From assembly GCF_009831625.1 (NCBI RefSeq), contig NZ_WUUS01000009.1:62001-126000 (forward strand): a stretch of 64,000 nt of DNA. The letters run 5' to 3'. Below are positions 44,355 through 55,411 of the stretch, one piece after another. Positions within the stretch are counted from its first letter, which is position 1, and the number at the start of each line of letters is the position of its first letter. Made by a program: the position numbers and the translations under genes. The stretch comes from Halobaculum saliterrae. Its GTDB lineage: Archaea > Halobacteriota > Halobacteria > Halobacteriales > Haloferacaceae. Under the pieces are notes generated by a model. It did no database searches and had not been told where the DNA came from. It saw only the letters and a program-made list of their open reading frames with translations.

Positions 44355-45434
44355 TCAGGAGAATAGCTTCCGCAGGTGCTCCCGAGAGAAGAACGAGCTC
44401 GGCTCGTCCATGTGGACGCCGATCTCCCCGGAGAGCGCCCACAGCCCCGCCCGCTGCACCGGCTCCGGAAGCGAGTACGCGCGACGGATCCAGTGGCCGA
44501 GCCGGATCTCCCGGCTCAGTTCCTCGCGCCACCCCTCCTCGTAGCGCGCGAGCGTGTTCGGGTCCTGCGGGTCGATAACATCGGCGGCGACGTCGGCCGC
44601 GCGCATCCCGTAGAGGATGCCCCCGCCGGTGAACGGCTTCGTCTGAGCCGCGGCGTCGCCCACCAGGAATCCCCGGTTCGCGACGGTGCGCTCGGGCGGC
44701 CCGATGGGGATCGCGCCCGAGCAGAATCGGTCGGTCTCGACCCCGTACTCCGCGGTGAGCCGGTCGAACAGCTCGTTCACCTCGTGACCCGGCGGCGCGG
44801 CGAGGCCGTACTCGACACCGGCGTCGCCGCGGGGGATGCGCCACGCGAAGAACCGCGGCGCGGTGAGGTGCACGTCGACGTGGTCACCGTGGTCCTCCTC
44901 GTCGGTGAACGCGAGCACGCCGTGGAGCGTCTCGTCGGGCTCCGGGAGGTCGAGTTGCTTCCGGACCCTGGAGACGGGGCCGTCGGCGCCGGCGACCATC
45001 CGCGCCTCGAACGTCTCCTCGTCGCCGCCGACGCTGGCGGTCACCTCGACGTAGCCCGGCCGCTCCTCGACGGACGTGACGGTGTGGCCCTCGCGGACGT
45101 CGGCGCCGGCCGCCCGGGCGGCGTCCGCGAGCGTGCGATCGAGTTCGACGCGGTCGATGACGTTCGACACCTCCTCGCGCTTGTAGAAGCGGTTGCTCGG
45201 CGAGTCGGGGCCGCCGACGTGGAAGTCCGCGCCGTACACCCGGTTCTGGAACAGTCGCTCCTTGGCGTCGTCCGGAACGTAGCTCCAGATGTCGGTGGAG
45301 ACGTGCCCCGAGCAGGCCAACGGCTCGCCGATCGTCCCCTTCTCGAGGGCGAGCACGTCGTAGTGGGCCTCCGCGGCCCGCCGGGCGAAGCGCGCGCCGG
45401 CGGGACCGACGCCGACCACGACGAAGTCGTACAT
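44355..45434 (-). CDS. Geranylgeranyl reductase family flavoprotein
   Basis: 359 residues. FAD-binding 'VVVGVGPAGARFARRAAEA' (GxGxxG) at the N-terminus; 'PLACSGHVSTDIW' is the Cys-containing motif of the family and 'VGDAAAQTKPFTGGGILYG' the substrate/FAD motif. Family members hydrogenate double bonds of isoprenoid chains of archaeal lipids or of quinone tails. Whether this one acts on membrane lipids or menaquinone cannot be told. It ends 'SFFSREHLRKLFS', likely membrane-associated. Lone gene, convergent with ygfZ. Confidence 0.9.
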   Translation of the reverse strand: MYDFVVVGVGPAGARFARRAAEAHYDVLALEKGTIGEPLACSGHVSTDIWSYVPDDAKERLFQNRVYGADFHVGGPDSPSNRFYKREEVSNVIDRVELDRTLADAARAAGADVREGHTVTSVEERPGYVEVTASVGGDEETFEARMVAGADGPVSRVRKQLDLPEPDETLHGVLAFTDEEDHGDHVDVHLTAPRFFAWRIPRGDAGVEYGLAAPPGHEVNELFDRLTAEYGVETDRFCSGAIPIGPPERTVANRGFLVGDAAAQTKPFTGGGILYGMRAADVAADVIDPQDPNTLARYEEGWREELSREIRLGHWIRRAYSLPEPVQRAGLWALSGEIGVHMDEPSSFFSREHLRKLFS

Positions 45435-45589
45435 ACCTCTCGGTTCGTGCGAACGGAGATATATCTCGTGGGTCGTCGCGGGCTGACAGGCGGTCGGATC
45501 GGACGCGCGACGGGCGACCGCACACCCGCGAACCGCCGCGCGGCAGTCCTCAGGTCATGGAGGTGCTGGACCCGGCATCCGATTTGAAC

Positions 45590-46591
45590 CTACGCGAGCA
45601 CGGCGAGTCCGCGGGCCGTCTGGTCGCTGGTCCGTTCGGGCCACTCAACGGCGACCGCGGACCACGACCCGCCCGCGTCGTCGCTCCGGAACAACCCGCG
45701 GTTCGACAACGAGTAGAACTCGCCGGGGTCGCCTGCGGCGAGCACTGGTCGGGTAACGCCCTCACCGAGCGGGAGGCCCCAGTCATCCAGTCGCTCCCAG
45801 CGTTCGCTTCCCTCCCGCCGGTAGACGTACGTCTCCGCACGCCCCGCCGTGTGCGCCTCGCGTGCACCGCGCGCGGCCGAGACGAGCACGCGATCCGGAT
45901 CGCCCGAGTCGACGGCGACGCTCCAGCAGTAGGTGCGATCCAGTCCGTCCTGCGGGTGCGTCCACGTCTCGCCGCCGTCGTCCGTCTCGGCGTAGCCGTC
46001 GCCGGCGGCGCACCACGCCCGGCCCGGCGCGTCGGGGTGGGTCGCCATCGAGTGCGTGTCTCGTCGCGAGCCCGGAACGCGGTCCTCCCACGTCCCACCG
46101 GCGTCGTGGGTGGTCACGAGCGCGCCCGCCTCGACGGCGACGTAGAGGTGATCGGGATCGTCCGGATCCGGCTCGATCCACCGGACGTGGTGGGTGTGCG
46201 GACGCGGCGGGAACGCCCACTCGTCGCTGGACGGGAGGTCGACGAGGCCCTCGCGGCGTTCCCACGTGTCGCCGCCGTCGGTCGAGTGAAAGACGCGGGA
46301 CGGTTCCGTTCCCGCCCAGATCACGGCCGGGTCCTGTGGAGAGACGGTCGTCGCCGTCACCGCGTCCTGCTCGATCGCTTCGGCGCCGACGCGCTCGAAC
46401 GTCTCGCCGGCGTCGAGCGAGCGCCACAGTCCGGACTCGAAGGTGCCGACGAACACGCGGTCGGGCGCGTCCGGGTGGACGGCGACGGATTCGAGCGCGC
46501 GACCGTCGAGGTCGGCGGCGGCGATAGCCGTCCCCGCGTCGGGATCGACGACCCGGAAGCAGTCACGCATTGCGGCGTAGACGGTGGTCAT
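45590..46591 (-). CDS. BNR/Asp-box beta-propeller protein
   Basis: 333 residues from ATG 46591. Repeated Asp-box motifs S-x-D-x-G-x-T/S-W: 'STDGGDTWE', 'THDAGGTWE', 'TDDGGETWT', 'SDDAGGSWS', and 'SLDAGETFE'. About six to seven propeller blades. No signal peptide, so apparently cytoplasmic. Asp boxes occur in sialidases and in assembly factors such as YCF48-like proteins; the catalytic residues of sialidases are not evident. Function unknown. Confidence 0.85.
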   Translation of the reverse strand: MTTVYAAMRDCFRVVDPDAGTAIAAADLDGRALESVAVHPDAPDRVFVGTFESGLWRSLDAGETFERVGAEAIEQDAVTATTVSPQDPAVIWAGTEPSRVFHSTDGGDTWERREGLVDLPSSDEWAFPPRPHTHHVRWIEPDPDDPDHLYVAVEAGALVTTHDAGGTWEDRVPGSRRDTHSMATHPDAPGRAWCAAGDGYAETDDGGETWTHPQDGLDRTYCWSVAVDSGDPDRVLVSAARGAREAHTAGRAETYVYRREGSERWERLDDWGLPLGEGVTRPVLAAGDPGEFYSLSNRGLFRSDDAGGSWSAVAVEWPERTSDQTARGLAVLA

Positions 46592-46650
46592 AGCCGTCCG
46601 TTCGCGACGGCAAGCGAAAAAGGTCGGCCGGCAGTCCGCGCGTGCGCCGG

Positions 46651-49650
46651 TCAGTCGTCCGTCGCGGGCGCCTCGACGGCCTCCTCCGCGTCGTCCGCTG
46701 CTTCGGCCGCCAACGCGGGCATCCGTCGGTCGCTTCGGGGCCCCTCCACGTCGACCGTCGGAAGGTAATCGCGGAGGTACCGGCCCGTGTGCGACACCTC
46801 GATCCGGGCGACCTCTTCGGGCGTCCCCTCGGCGACGACCTCGCCGCCGCCGTCGCCGCCCTCGGGGCCGAGGTCGACGATGTGGTCCGCGTTCTTCACG
46901 AGGTCGAGTTCGTGCTCGATGACGACGACCGTGTTCCCCTTGTCGGTGAGCCGGTGGAGCACGTCGATGAGCTTCCGCTCGTCCGCCTTGTGCAGCCCCG
47001 TGGTCGGCTCGTCGAGCAGGTAGAGGGTGTCGCCGGCGTCCTTCTTCCCGAGCTCCTCGGCGAGCTTCACCCGCTGTGCCTCGCCGCCCGAGAGCGTGGT
47101 CGAGGGCTGACCCAGTTGCATGTAGTCGAGCCCGACGTCCTTCAGGAGTCCGAGGCGGCGTTCGAGGCCGGAGTGGGACTCGAAGAAGTCGTACGCCTCC
47201 TCGACGCTCATGTCGAGCACGTCCGCGATCGTCGCGCCCTTGTACGTCACGTCGAGCGTCTCGTCGTTGTAGCGCGCGCCGCCGCACTCCTCGCAGGGGA
47301 CGTGCACGTCCGAGAGGAAGTTCATCTCGATCTTGACCGTTCCCTGCCCGCCGCACTCCTCACAGCGACCGCCCTTCACGTTGAACGAGAAGCGACCCTT
47401 GTCGTAGCCGCGCTGGTTCGCCACCTTCGTCTCGGCGAACAGCTCGCGGATGTAGTCGAACACGTCGGTGTAGGTCGCGGGGTTCGACCGCGGCGTCCGC
47501 CCGATGGGCGACTGGTCGATGAGCCGGACGCCCTCGATGTTGTCCATGCCCGAGATCCGGTCGTGCTCGCCGGGGTCGACCTCCGTGTTGTCGTTCATCT
47601 CGCGGGCGAGGCCCTTGTACAGCACGTCGTGCATGAGGGTGGACTTCCCGGAGCCGGAGACGCCGGTGATGGCGGTGAACTGCCCGACCGGGACGTCCAC
47701 GTCGACGTCCTTCAGGTTGTGCTGGCGCGCGCCCTCGATCGTGAGCGCCGCGTCGCTGTCGCGACGGCTCTCGGGCACCTCGACGACCTCGCGGCCGGCG
47801 AGGTAGTCGCCGGTCACCGACTCGTCGGTGTTCACGATGTCGTCGAAGTCGCCCTGCGCGACGATCTCGCCGCCGCGCTTGCCCGGCCCCGGGCCGATGT
47901 CGATGATGTTGTCTGCCCGCCGCATCGTCGCCTCGTCGTGCTCGACGACCAGCAGCGTGTTCCCCAGGTCGCGCAGCCCCTCCAGCGTGTCGAGCAGACG
48001 GTCGTTGTCTCGCTGGTGGAGGCCGATGGAGGGCTCGTCGAGGACGTACAGCACGCCCACGAGCCCGGATCCGACCTGCGTGGCGAGGCGGATACGCTGG
48101 CTCTCGCCGCCCGAGAGCGTCGAGGCCTCGCGGTCGAGCGTGAGGTATTCCAGTCCGACCTCCTCCATGAAGCCGAGGCGCGCGCGGATCTCCTTGAGTA
48201 TCTCCTCGGCGATGGTGCGCTCGCGCTCGCTCATCGTCTCCTCCATCCCCTCGAAGTGCTCCAGCGCGTCGCCGATCGACAGCTCGTTCACGTCGGTGAT
48301 CGACGTACCGTCGACGTACACCGAGCGCGACTGGGGCTTCAGGCGCGTCCCCTCGCACTCGGGGCAGGTGGTGACGGCCATGAACTCCTCGATGTGCTCG
48401 CGCGTCCGATCGGAGTCGGTCTCGACGTGGCGCCGCTCCAGGTTGGGGATGACGCCCTCGAACCGCTGGGTCTTCCGGCGGACGCCGTTCTTCGTCTGCT
48501 GTTCGAACTCGACCTCCGCGTCGGTGCCGTAGAGGAACTGGCGCCGCTCGGAGGACGAGAGCTCCTCGAACGGCGTCTCGACGCTCACGCCGAAGTGGTC
48601 GGCGACGTTGTCGAGGCGGGTGCGGTAGTACGAGCGGTTGTAGCTCCACGGCTCGAACACGTGCTTGATCGGCTGGCTCGGGTCCGTGACGACGAGGTCC
48701 TCGTCGACCTCCTTGGTCGAGCCGATCCCCTCGCACTCGGGACAGGCCCCGTGGGGGGAGTTGAACGAGAACGAACGCGTCTCGATCTCCGAGAAGTCGA
48801 TGCCGCAGTGGGTACACGCGAGGTCCTCGGAGAACTCGACGACGAGGCGGTCGTCGCCGTCGCCCGCGAGGTCCCCCGTCGACCGCGACTCGTTGCCGCC
48901 GAGATCGAGATCGCCTTCCTCGGGCGGGTTCGGGAGGATCAGCTTCAGCGTGCCCTCGGCCTCATCGAGCGCGGTCTCGACCGAGTCGGTGATGCGCGAG
49001 CGGTCCGCCTCGCGGACCTTCACGCGGTCGACGATCACGTCGATCGTGTGGTCGTAGTTCTCGTCCAACTCGGGACGGTCCAGCGAGAGGTCGAACTGCT
49101 CGCCGTCGACCTCGACGCGCGAGTAGCCGTCGCCGACGAGTTCGTCGAACAGGTCCTCGAAGGCGCCCTTCTGGTCGCGGACGACCGGCGCCGCGATCAT
49201 CGCGCGGGTCCCCTCGGGCAGATCGAACACGCGCCGGACCATCTGTTGGGCCGACTGCTCGCCGACCTCGCGACCGCACTCGGGGCAGTGGGGGTGGCCG
49301 ACACGAGCGTACAGCAGACGCAGGTAGTCGTGTAGCTCCGTCACCGTCCCCACGGTCGAGCGGGGGTTGTTGGCGGCGTTCTTCTGGTCGATGGAGATCG
49401 CCGGCGAGAGCCCCTCGACGCTCTCGACCTGCGGTTTGTCCATCTGTCCGAGGAAGTTCCGGGCGTACGCCGACAGCGACTCGATGTACCGGCGCTGTCC
49501 CTCGGCGTAGACGGTGTCGAACGCGAGCGACGACTTCCCCGACCCCGACAGGCCGGTGACGACGTTGAACTGCTCGCGGGGGATCTCCACGTCGAGGTCC
49601 TTGAGGTTGTTCTCCTCGGCGCCGCGGACCTCGATGAACTCCTTGGGCAC
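46651..49650 (-). CDS. uvrA: UvrABC nucleotide-excision repair subunit A
   Basis: 999 residues, full length. DNA-damage recognition ATPase that loads UvrB. Two ABC ATPase modules: Walker A 'GLSGSGKSS' (33-41) and a second 'GVSGSGKST'; signatures '[16 protein letters not shown]' and '[16 protein letters not shown]'. Zinc modules: 'CPECGREVG', 'CTHCGIDF' with 'CPECEG', and '[11 protein letters not shown]' with 'CEECGGARY'. The C-terminus has an acidic/Ala-rich extension. Haloarchaea obtained Uvr genes from bacteria and use them for UV repair. uvrB and uvrC are not in this window. Confidence 0.98.
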   Translation of the reverse strand: MPKEFIEVRGAEENNLKDLDVEIPREQFNVVTGLSGSGKSSLAFDTVYAEGQRRYIESLSAYARNFLGQMDKPQVESVEGLSPAISIDQKNAANNPRSTVGTVTELHDYLRLLYARVGHPHCPECGREVGEQSAQQMVRRVFDLPEGTRAMIAAPVVRDQKGAFEDLFDELVGDGYSRVEVDGEQFDLSLDRPELDENYDHTIDVIVDRVKVREADRSRITDSVETALDEAEGTLKLILPNPPEEGDLDLGGNESRSTGDLAGDGDDRLVVEFSEDLACTHCGIDFSEIETRSFSFNSPHGACPECEGIGSTKEVDEDLVVTDPSQPIKHVFEPWSYNRSYYRTRLDNVADHFGVSVETPFEELSSSERRQFLYGTDAEVEFEQQTKNGVRRKTQRFEGVIPNLERRHVETDSDRTREHIEEFMAVTTCPECEGTRLKPQSRSVYVDGTSITDVNELSIGDALEHFEGMEETMSERERTIAEEILKEIRARLGFMEEVGLEYLTLDREASTLSGGESQRIRLATQVGSGLVGVLYVLDEPSIGLHQRDNDRLLDTLEGLRDLGNTLLVVEHDEATMRRADNIIDIGPGPGKRGGEIVAQGDFDDIVNTDESVTGDYLAGREVVEVPESRRDSDAALTIEGARQHNLKDVDVDVPVGQFTAITGVSGSGKSTLMHDVLYKGLAREMNDNTEVDPGEHDRISGMDNIEGVRLIDQSPIGRTPRSNPATYTDVFDYIRELFAETKVANQRGYDKGRFSFNVKGGRCEECGGQGTVKIEMNFLSDVHVPCEECGGARYNDETLDVTYKGATIADVLDMSVEEAYDFFESHSGLERRLGLLKDVGLDYMQLGQPSTTLSGGEAQRVKLAEELGKKDAGDTLYLLDEPTTGLHKADERKLIDVLHRLTDKGNTVVVIEHELDLVKNADHIVDLGPEGGDGGGEVVAEGTPEEVARIEVSHTGRYLRDYLPTVDVEGPRSDRRMPALAAEAADDAEEAVEAPATDD

Positions 49651-49908
49651 TACGCGTCACCCCGCGATCGGGGTGTGGGTCGGTGACGCACGGCTCTACC
49701 AGTCATTACGAGCGATCTGGGGTCGGAACCACTTAACGGGCGCGTCATCCGGCTCCACGGCGCTCGCGCGGGTTCAAGTACCGAAACGGGACCAACCGTC
49801 GTGTGACCTGAACGGCGCCGTCGGCGGCCACAGCGAGTGCGCGGTCCACCGCCGACGGGACGATCCGGCCCGACGAGCGCCCGGATCGAGTGACCGCCTG
49901 TCAGCCCC

Positions 49909-50226
49909 CTACACCACGCCGCGGACGAGGCCGCCGACCGCGCCTCCCACGACGGCGACGCCGAGGGCGACGCCGAGCGGCTGCGTCATCGCGAGCGCCA
50001 CGTCGAGTCCGCCGGCCAACGACAGCGACGCCGCCGTCGCCGCGAGCGTGAGCACCCCGAACGCGACGCCGGCGCCGACGCCACGGGGCCACGTTCGCTG
50101 CGGAAGCGCGACGAGCGCCGCCCCTGCAACCAGACCGAGCCAGTGGACGGACGCGAGACCGAGGCCGGCGATCAGCGCCAGCGCCGTCGCGATCCAGCGG
50201 TTCCGACGGTCGCCGCCGGGAGTCAC
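49909..50226 (-). CDS. Small membrane protein coupled to the acylase gene
   Basis: 105 residues from GTG 50226, which overlaps the acylase stop codon (GTGA on the minus strand). Four hydrophobic stretches, e.g. '[20 protein letters not shown]' and '[20 protein letters not shown]'. Tight coupling suggests it is produced with the acylase. I do not recognise a family. 258 bp separate its stop from uvrA, with no gene seen there. Confidence 0.7.
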   Translation of the reverse strand: MTPGGDRRNRWIATALALIAGLGLASVHWLGLVAGAALVALPQRTWPRGVGAGVAFGVLTLAATAASLSLAGGLDVALAMTQPLGVALGVAVVGGAVGGLVRGVV

Positions 50227-52694
50227 TCGTCGTCACCCCCAGCGAACCGCACCGCGAGCTCGCCGCGCATCGCGCGGTCCATCGGCTTGTACTCGCCGTT
50301 CGCCCAGCGACGCAGTTGGCTGTCGTAGTCGTCGCTGTAGACGTTCCCGTCGTTGCCGCCGGGGAGGATGCACCGCGATGTCGAGCCGTCCTGTGGACAG
50401 ATCTGTCGCCAGCTGCTGCCGGCGCCCGCCTCGACGCGGACGTTGAACAGCGTTGCCGCCGAGCCATCGGTCGGGTAGCGCGGGTAGTTGAGCCACGACT
50501 GGTCGAACGGGTGGTCGATGGCCGTGCGGTTGTAGTCGCCGTACGTCTCCCAGCCCTCCGCTTCGATCCGGTCGCGCGCCTCCTCGAAGGCGTCGGCCGC
50601 CGCGGTCGCGCGGTCGGGCTCGAACCACTCGTCGCCGAGCGTCGCGAGCACCCACTGGTTCGGGGCGTACGCCGCGGCGTCACGCCGGCCGTCGAGACCG
50701 CCGAGGGCATCGGAGACGAACCGACCCTCGTAGGCGTCGAGGAAGTGGACGAACAGCAACGGCGCCCGCGCGTCGCGTTCGGCCTCGCCGTCCCACTCCA
50801 GAACGGCGTCGAGGTCGCCACGGGCGTCGCCGGAGAGTCCGGACCGTGCGTCCTCCAGTACCGGCCGGTAGTGTTCCAGTCGGCCGTCGTGCACGTCGCG
50901 CTGGAGATCGCGCAGGTCCGCGGGCGTCACGTCGCCGCGGTCGACGAGTGCGTCGAGACGGTCCCACAGCCGGATCCCACGGAACGGCTCGCTGTAGTCC
51001 TCCGCGAGATAGTACGGGTAGTCCGCGTCGTCGACGATCCGCTGGTTCGCGGTGCCGACGTAGTCGGGGTCGTCGTCGTGAGGCATCTCCTCGAACGGGA
51101 TGAACCCCTTCCACGACGACTCGCCGTACGGAGTGTAGCCGGCCCACTCCCCCTCACGGGCGGAGCCGTCGAACACGCGCGTCCCGCGGACCATCTCGCC
51201 GTCGGTCCGACGGATCGGGACGCGGCCGGTGACCCGGTAGCGGACCGAGCCGTCGCGGCCGGCGTAGACGAAACACTGCGTCGGCTCGCCGAACTCCCGC
51301 AGCGCCTCGTCGACGTCCTCGGCGTCGCGCGAGCGGTTGATACCGAGGATCCCGTTCGTCGCGTTCGTCGCCGAGAGCCCCGTCCACGCGACGCCGAGTT
51401 CGTTCCGGAACTCGTCGCCGCCGGCGCCCGCGCTCAGCACCGCGCCGTGGACGGACTTCTTTACCTCGACGTCCCGGTCGGCCGCCCCGGCGACCTCGAC
51501 CGTCCGACTCTCGGTCTCGAACGACCGCCAGCGGTCGCCGTACCGGTACTCGGTCCCATCGGCGCGGGTCTCGTACTCGTAGAAGTCGATCACGTCGCAG
51601 CCGGCGTTGGTGAACCCCCACGCGCCGCGATCGTTCTCGCCGATGATCACGAACGGGACCCCCGGGAAGGTGACGCCGCGGGTCCGATAGTCGGGATGAC
51701 GGAGCACCTGCTCGTACCACACCGGCGGCGCCATCAGCGAGAGGTGCGGGTCGTTCGCCATGATCGGGTCCCCGCTCTCCGTGTGCTCGGCGCCCACCGC
51801 CCACGAGTTGGACCCCGCCCACGCGGGCGGTTCCACGCCCGTAAGCCAGCCGTCGAGGTCGGGACCCGTCGCGGTCGACGCGCGGCTGCTCGCGTCCCCC
51901 GGATCCGACACCCGGCCACGGATCGCGTCGCCGTCGGGGACCTTCCAGTCGTCGGTCGCGCCGGGATGGCCGAGGATCGCCGCGTCGTGATCCGGTCGTC
52001 CAGGCATGATCTCCTCGGCGGCCTCGAGCCCCAACTCCGCCCGGATCGTCTCCCTACGGAGCGTCCGGAAACTTCCGGTGAGCGTCCACGCGATCTGCTT
52101 TTCCGCCAGCATCACGTCCGCCGGCGTCCACGGCCCCGGTTCGTAGTCGAGGAGTTCGAACTCGACGGACCTCGGGAGGTCCGTACGGGCGCGGTTCACC
52201 CCCTCGCAGTACGCCTCGACGAGCGGGCCGGCCTCCGTGTCGCGAACGAGGTCCCACGTCGCGTCGGCGGCGGCCGCGAAGTCCATCCGGACGTGGAAGC
52301 GGTCGGAGTCGAGCGTCGCCTCCCCGACGACCGCCGAGAGCCGGCCCCGCATCTGCCGGCGCTGGAGGTCCATCTGAAACAGTCGGTCCGCGCCGTGCGC
52401 GTAGCCGGCGGCGAAGTAGATCGCGGCCTCGTCATCGGCCTCGATCCGAGGAACGGCCTCGCCGTCGTAGCGGAGCGTGGCGTCGCCGTGATCGCTCGCG
52501 ATCCGGAGGGGCGGATCGTCAGCGGCGGCATTCCACGCTCCCCCTGAGAGCGGCGCGAACGCCGAGAGATAGCCGCGAACCGGCCCGAGGAAGCCGCCGG
52601 TCGCCGCGCCGCCGGCGACGGCCGCGAGCAGCGCCCGCCTCGTCGTGTCGACTGAACGTTCGGTCACGTGCGGCGGGACGCGCGATCGGTTCAT
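50223..52694 (-). CDS. Tat-exported penicillin acylase-type Ntn amidase
   Basis: 823 residues from ATG 52694. A twin-arginine signal '[20 protein letters not shown]' lies at 17-36. Family layout of a precursor cut into alpha and beta chains: cleavage is expected at Gly294/Ser295 in '[11 protein letters not shown]', making Ser295 the N-terminal nucleophile; '[17 protein letters not shown]' and '[20 protein letters not shown]' are further family motifs. Such enzymes remove acyl groups from amides (beta-lactams, acyl-homoserine lactones). The natural substrate is unknown, but export through Tat means it acts outside the cell. A membrane protein gene follows with a GTGA overlap. Confidence 0.9.
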   Translation of the reverse strand: MNRSRVPPHVTERSVDTTRRALLAAVAGGAATGGFLGPVRGYLSAFAPLSGGAWNAAADDPPLRIASDHGDATLRYDGEAVPRIEADDEAAIYFAAGYAHGADRLFQMDLQRRQMRGRLSAVVGEATLDSDRFHVRMDFAAAADATWDLVRDTEAGPLVEAYCEGVNRARTDLPRSVEFELLDYEPGPWTPADVMLAEKQIAWTLTGSFRTLRRETIRAELGLEAAEEIMPGRPDHDAAILGHPGATDDWKVPDGDAIRGRVSDPGDASSRASTATGPDLDGWLTGVEPPAWAGSNSWAVGAEHTESGDPIMANDPHLSLMAPPVWYEQVLRHPDYRTRGVTFPGVPFVIIGENDRGAWGFTNAGCDVIDFYEYETRADGTEYRYGDRWRSFETESRTVEVAGAADRDVEVKKSVHGAVLSAGAGGDEFRNELGVAWTGLSATNATNGILGINRSRDAEDVDEALREFGEPTQCFVYAGRDGSVRYRVTGRVPIRRTDGEMVRGTRVFDGSAREGEWAGYTPYGESSWKGFIPFEEMPHDDDPDYVGTANQRIVDDADYPYYLAEDYSEPFRGIRLWDRLDALVDRGDVTPADLRDLQRDVHDGRLEHYRPVLEDARSGLSGDARGDLDAVLEWDGEAERDARAPLLFVHFLDAYEGRFVSDALGGLDGRRDAAAYAPNQWVLATLGDEWFEPDRATAAADAFEEARDRIEAEGWETYGDYNRTAIDHPFDQSWLNYPRYPTDGSAATLFNVRVEAGAGSSWRQICPQDGSTSRCILPGGNDGNVYSDDYDSQLRRWANGEYKPMDRAMRGELAVRFAGGDDE

Positions 52695-52758
52695 AAGTCC
52701 ACAGGCGGGTCGGTGGCGGAAAGATTCATTACCATGGGTGTAGTTGACACGGTTGTCA

Positions 52759-52935
52759 ATGCCAGACACGAAGCGCGGACGCGAACGGCAGGGGCGGAAG
52801 AAGCTCGAGCAGTTGGAACAACACCTCACCGAGCGAGCGGTGGAGACGCTCGACGACGACGAGGCGCTCCCGGAGTATCCGCCCGAGGAGGCCGACTCGG
52901 AGCTGCTGTCCGCGCCGCCGCAGGAAGCCGAGTGA
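52759..52935 (+). CDS. Small charged protein, 58 residues
   Basis: ATG 52759. Basic N-terminal half ('DTKRGRERQGRKKLEQLEQH') and strongly acidic second half ('EALPEYPPEEADSELL'). Predicted helix followed by a disordered tail. A TATA-like 'attcattacc' lies about 30 bp upstream, which supports this start over the in-frame codons five residues earlier. Divergent from the acylase gene. Conserved-looking but no family or function known. Confidence 0.7.
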   Translation: MPDTKRGRERQGRKKLEQLEQHLTERAVETLDDDEALPEYPPEEADSELLSAPPQEAE

Positions 52936-52990
52936 CGCCGGGCCCGCACGAGGAGCCGCCTTTTTGCCGCGGGGTCGCCAACTTCGGTCG

Positions 52991-53410
52991 ATGACCGAGC
53001 GTGCGACGTACGCCACCGTCTACCTCGGCGCGCAGCTCTCGCCGGCGGAGTCGAGCCTGGACCTCGACTGGGCCGACGACGCCGGCGCCCGGACCGACGA
53101 CCACGAGTTCGCGGTGTCGACCGACGAACCCCGCGAGGCGTATCTGGAGATCCAGGCGTTCGACGTCGCGGAGTACGGCCACGACGTCATCGTGAACGGG
53201 GAGCCGCTGTCGGGGTTCGATATCCCGCCGAACGAGGGGTGGCAGCTGTGGAGCGACACCGTGACCGGCGTCGACCTTCGCGAGGGAACGAACACGCTCG
53301 CGATCGCGCGCGACACGGACACCGGCGACGCCTTCGCCGTCGGGACGATCCGCGTCCACTGGAAGGAGCCCGTCGACGGCGACCCCTCGACGGAACGGGT
53401 CGACTGCTAG
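52991..53410 (+). CDS. Haloarchaeal protein of unknown function (DUF7383-like)
   Basis: 139 residues from ATG 52991. Strand-rich and acidic, jelly-roll-like pattern: 'TVYLGAQLSPAESSLDLDWA', 'EAYLEIQAFDVAEYGHDVIV', 'GVDLREGTNTLAIARDTDTG' and 'GTIRVHWKE'. This order resembles a carbohydrate- or ligand-binding beta-sandwich. I recall a haloarchaeal family of this type as DUF7383. No signal peptide. Just upstream of the thermosome gene but with its own intergenic region. Confidence 0.75.
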   Translation: MTERATYATVYLGAQLSPAESSLDLDWADDAGARTDDHEFAVSTDEPREAYLEIQAFDVAEYGHDVIVNGEPLSGFDIPPNEGWQLWSDTVTGVDLREGTNTLAIARDTDTGDAFAVGTIRVHWKEPVDGDPSTERVDC

Positions 53411-53422
53411 CGACCGCCGAAT

Positions 53423-53434
53423 GGATATATAAAG
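53423..53434 (+). promoter_or_regulatory. Orphan TATA-like element
   Basis: 'ggatatataaag' is an excellent TATA match but no start codon follows at 25-35 bp in either direction. It lies about 190 bp above the thermosome ATG and might start a long leader or an unannotated RNA. Confidence 0.35.
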
Positions 53435-53464
53435 ATGCGATTCTGTCGTCTTGTTGCGGTCGGT

Positions 53465-53495
53465 ATATCCGTGGATATTGTCACCAGTTGTCACC
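53465..53495. promoter_or_regulatory. Inverted repeat and direct repeats upstream of the thermosome
   Basis: 'atatccgtggatat' (53465-53478) is a perfect 6-bp inverted repeat with a 2-bp centre. It is followed at once by two copies of 'ttgtcacc' (53478-53485 and 53488-53495) spaced 10 bp apart, one helical turn. They lie about 80-110 bp above the thermosome TATA box. The arrangement suits regulator binding sites for heat-shock control. Confidence 0.45.
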
Positions 53496-53574
53496 CATAA
53501 TAGGGCCGCTGTATTGCGATCTCTGTGAGACGAGCGATCTCGGCACCCGTGAACCGCAACCACAGGAGACCCAA

Positions 53575-53584
53575 GGTTTTATGT
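53575..53584 (+). promoter_or_regulatory. TATA box of the thermosome gene
   Basis: 'ggttttatgt' is centred about 33 bp above ATG 53613, leaving a leader of only a few bases. Confidence 0.6.
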
Positions 53585-53612
53585 AGAATCACAACCTCAT
53601 TAACTCCTGTAC

Positions 53613-55286
53613 ATGAGTCAGCGACGTATGCAGGGTCAGCCCATGATCATTATGGGTGAGGACTCTCAGCGAGTGAAGGACAAGGACGCACAGGAATACA
53701 ACATCTCCGCGGCGCGTGCCGTCGCCGAGGCCGTTCGGTCGACGCTCGGCCCCAAGGGGATGGACAAGATGCTCGTCGACTCGATGGGCGACGTGACCAT
53801 CACGAACGACGGCGTCACCATCCTCCAGACGATGGACATCGACAACCCGACGGCCGAGATGATCGTCGAGGTCGCCGAGACGCAGGAGGACGAGGCCGGC
53901 GACGGGACGACGACGGCCGTCGCCATCGCGGGCGAGCTCCTCAAGAACGCCGAGGACCTCCTCGAACAGGAGATCCACCCCACGGCGATCATCAAGGGCT
54001 TCCACCTCGCCAGCGAGCAGGCCCGCGCCGAGGTCGACGACATCGCCACGGACGTCGACCCCGACGACGGGGAGCTGATCAGGAAGGTCGCCGAGACCTC
54101 CATGACCGGCAAGGGCGCGGAGCTGGAGAAGGAGGTCCTCGCGGACCTCATCTACCGCGCGGTCAAGCAGGTCACCGTCGAGGCGGACGACGGCTCCTTC
54201 GTCGTCGACCTCGAGAACGTCGCGATGGAGACCCAGACCGGCCGCTCGGCGGGCGAGTCCGAGCTCCTGCAGGGCGCCGTCGTCGACAAGGACCCGCTCC
54301 ACGACGACATGCCCTCGACGGTCGAGGACGCGAAGGTGCTCCTGCTGAACGACCCGATCGAGGTCGAGGAGGCCGACGTGGACACGCAGGTGTCCATCGA
54401 CTCCCCCGACCAGCTCCAGTCGTTCCTCGATCAGGAGGAGAACCAGCTCAAGGAGAAGGTCCAGCGGATCAAGGAGACGGGCGCCAACGTCGTCTTCTGT
54501 CAGAAGGGGATCGACGACATGGCCCAGCACTACCTCGCGAAGGAGGGCATCCTCGCGGCCCGCCGCGTGAAGAAGTCCGACCTGAGCTTCCTGAAGAACA
54601 TCCTCGGCGGCAACATCGTCTCCGACGTCGACGCCGCCACCGAGGCTGACCTCGGCTACGGCTCGGTCTCCCGTGACGACGCCGACGAGCTGTTCTACGT
54701 CGAGGGCGGCGACGACGCCCACGGCGTCACGCTGCTGCTGCGCGGCTCCACGGAGCACGTCGTCGACGAGCTGGAGCGCGGCGTTCAGGACGCGCTCGAC
54801 GTCGTCTCCACGGCCGTCTCCGACGGTCGCCTCGTCGCCGGCGGCGGCGCCATCGAGGTCGAACTCGCCTCGCGCCTCCGCGACTACGCCGACTCCGTCG
54901 AGGGTCGCGAGCAGCTCGCAGTCGAGGCGTTCGCCGACGCGCTGGAGCTCGTTCCCCGCGTGCTCGCCGAGAACGCCGGGCTGGACTCCATCGACACGCT
55001 GGTCGACCTGCGCGCCGCGCACGAGGCCGGCGACGAGAACGCCGGTCTGAACGTGTTCTCCAGCGATATCGAGGACACCTTCGAGTCGGGCGTCGTCGAG
55101 ACGGCCCACGCGAAGGAGCAGGCGCTCTCCAGCGCCACCGAGGCCGCGAACCTCGTCCTCAAGATCGACGACATCATCGCCGCGGGCGACCTGTCCACCG
55201 GCGGCAACGACGACGAGGAGGGCGGCGCCCCCGGCGGCGGCATGGGTGGCATGGGCGGCATGGGCGGCATGGGCGGCGCGATGTGA
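53613..55286 (+). CDS. Thermosome subunit (group II chaperonin)
   Basis: 557 residues. ATP-driven folding chaperone forming double rings. Nucleotide motifs are intact: '[11 protein letters not shown]', '[11 protein letters not shown]', '[12 protein letters not shown]' and '[15 protein letters not shown]'. The C-terminal tail is a Gly-Gly-Met repeat ('[17 protein letters not shown]') that lines the folding chamber. Haloarchaea carry one to three paralogues; this one fits the main CCT1/ThsA-type. Preceded by a TATA box and possible heat-shock elements. Confidence 0.97.
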   Translation: MSQRRMQGQPMIIMGEDSQRVKDKDAQEYNISAARAVAEAVRSTLGPKGMDKMLVDSMGDVTITNDGVTILQTMDIDNPTAEMIVEVAETQEDEAGDGTTTAVAIAGELLKNAEDLLEQEIHPTAIIKGFHLASEQARAEVDDIATDVDPDDGELIRKVAETSMTGKGAELEKEVLADLIYRAVKQVTVEADDGSFVVDLENVAMETQTGRSAGESELLQGAVVDKDPLHDDMPSTVEDAKVLLLNDPIEVEEADVDTQVSIDSPDQLQSFLDQEENQLKEKVQRIKETGANVVFCQKGIDDMAQHYLAKEGILAARRVKKSDLSFLKNILGGNIVSDVDAATEADLGYGSVSRDDADELFYVEGGDDAHGVTLLLRGSTEHVVDELERGVQDALDVVSTAVSDGRLVAGGGAIEVELASRLRDYADSVEGREQLAVEAFADALELVPRVLAENAGLDSIDTLVDLRAAHEAGDENAGLNVFSSDIEDTFESGVVETAHAKEQALSSATEAANLVLKIDDIIAAGDLSTGGNDDEEGGAPGGGMGGMGGMGGMGGAM

Positions 55287-55411
55287 AACCGGGCACAGCC
55301 TGACCACTCACACACGCACCCCACCGCCGCACAGCTCTCGACCGAACCTTCGACTTCTTTCGACGCCGCGACCGACTCGCGAGCGACAGCGTTGCTCGGA
55401 GGCGCCGAGGC

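Noticed and set aside
46642-49335. 897-codon plus-strand ORF opposite uvrA
   Set aside because: Antisense shadow of uvrA; repetitive Leu/Val/Asp/Arg composition and no fold.
50316-52547. 743-codon plus-strand ORF opposite the acylase
   Set aside because: Shadow of the acylase; no motif.
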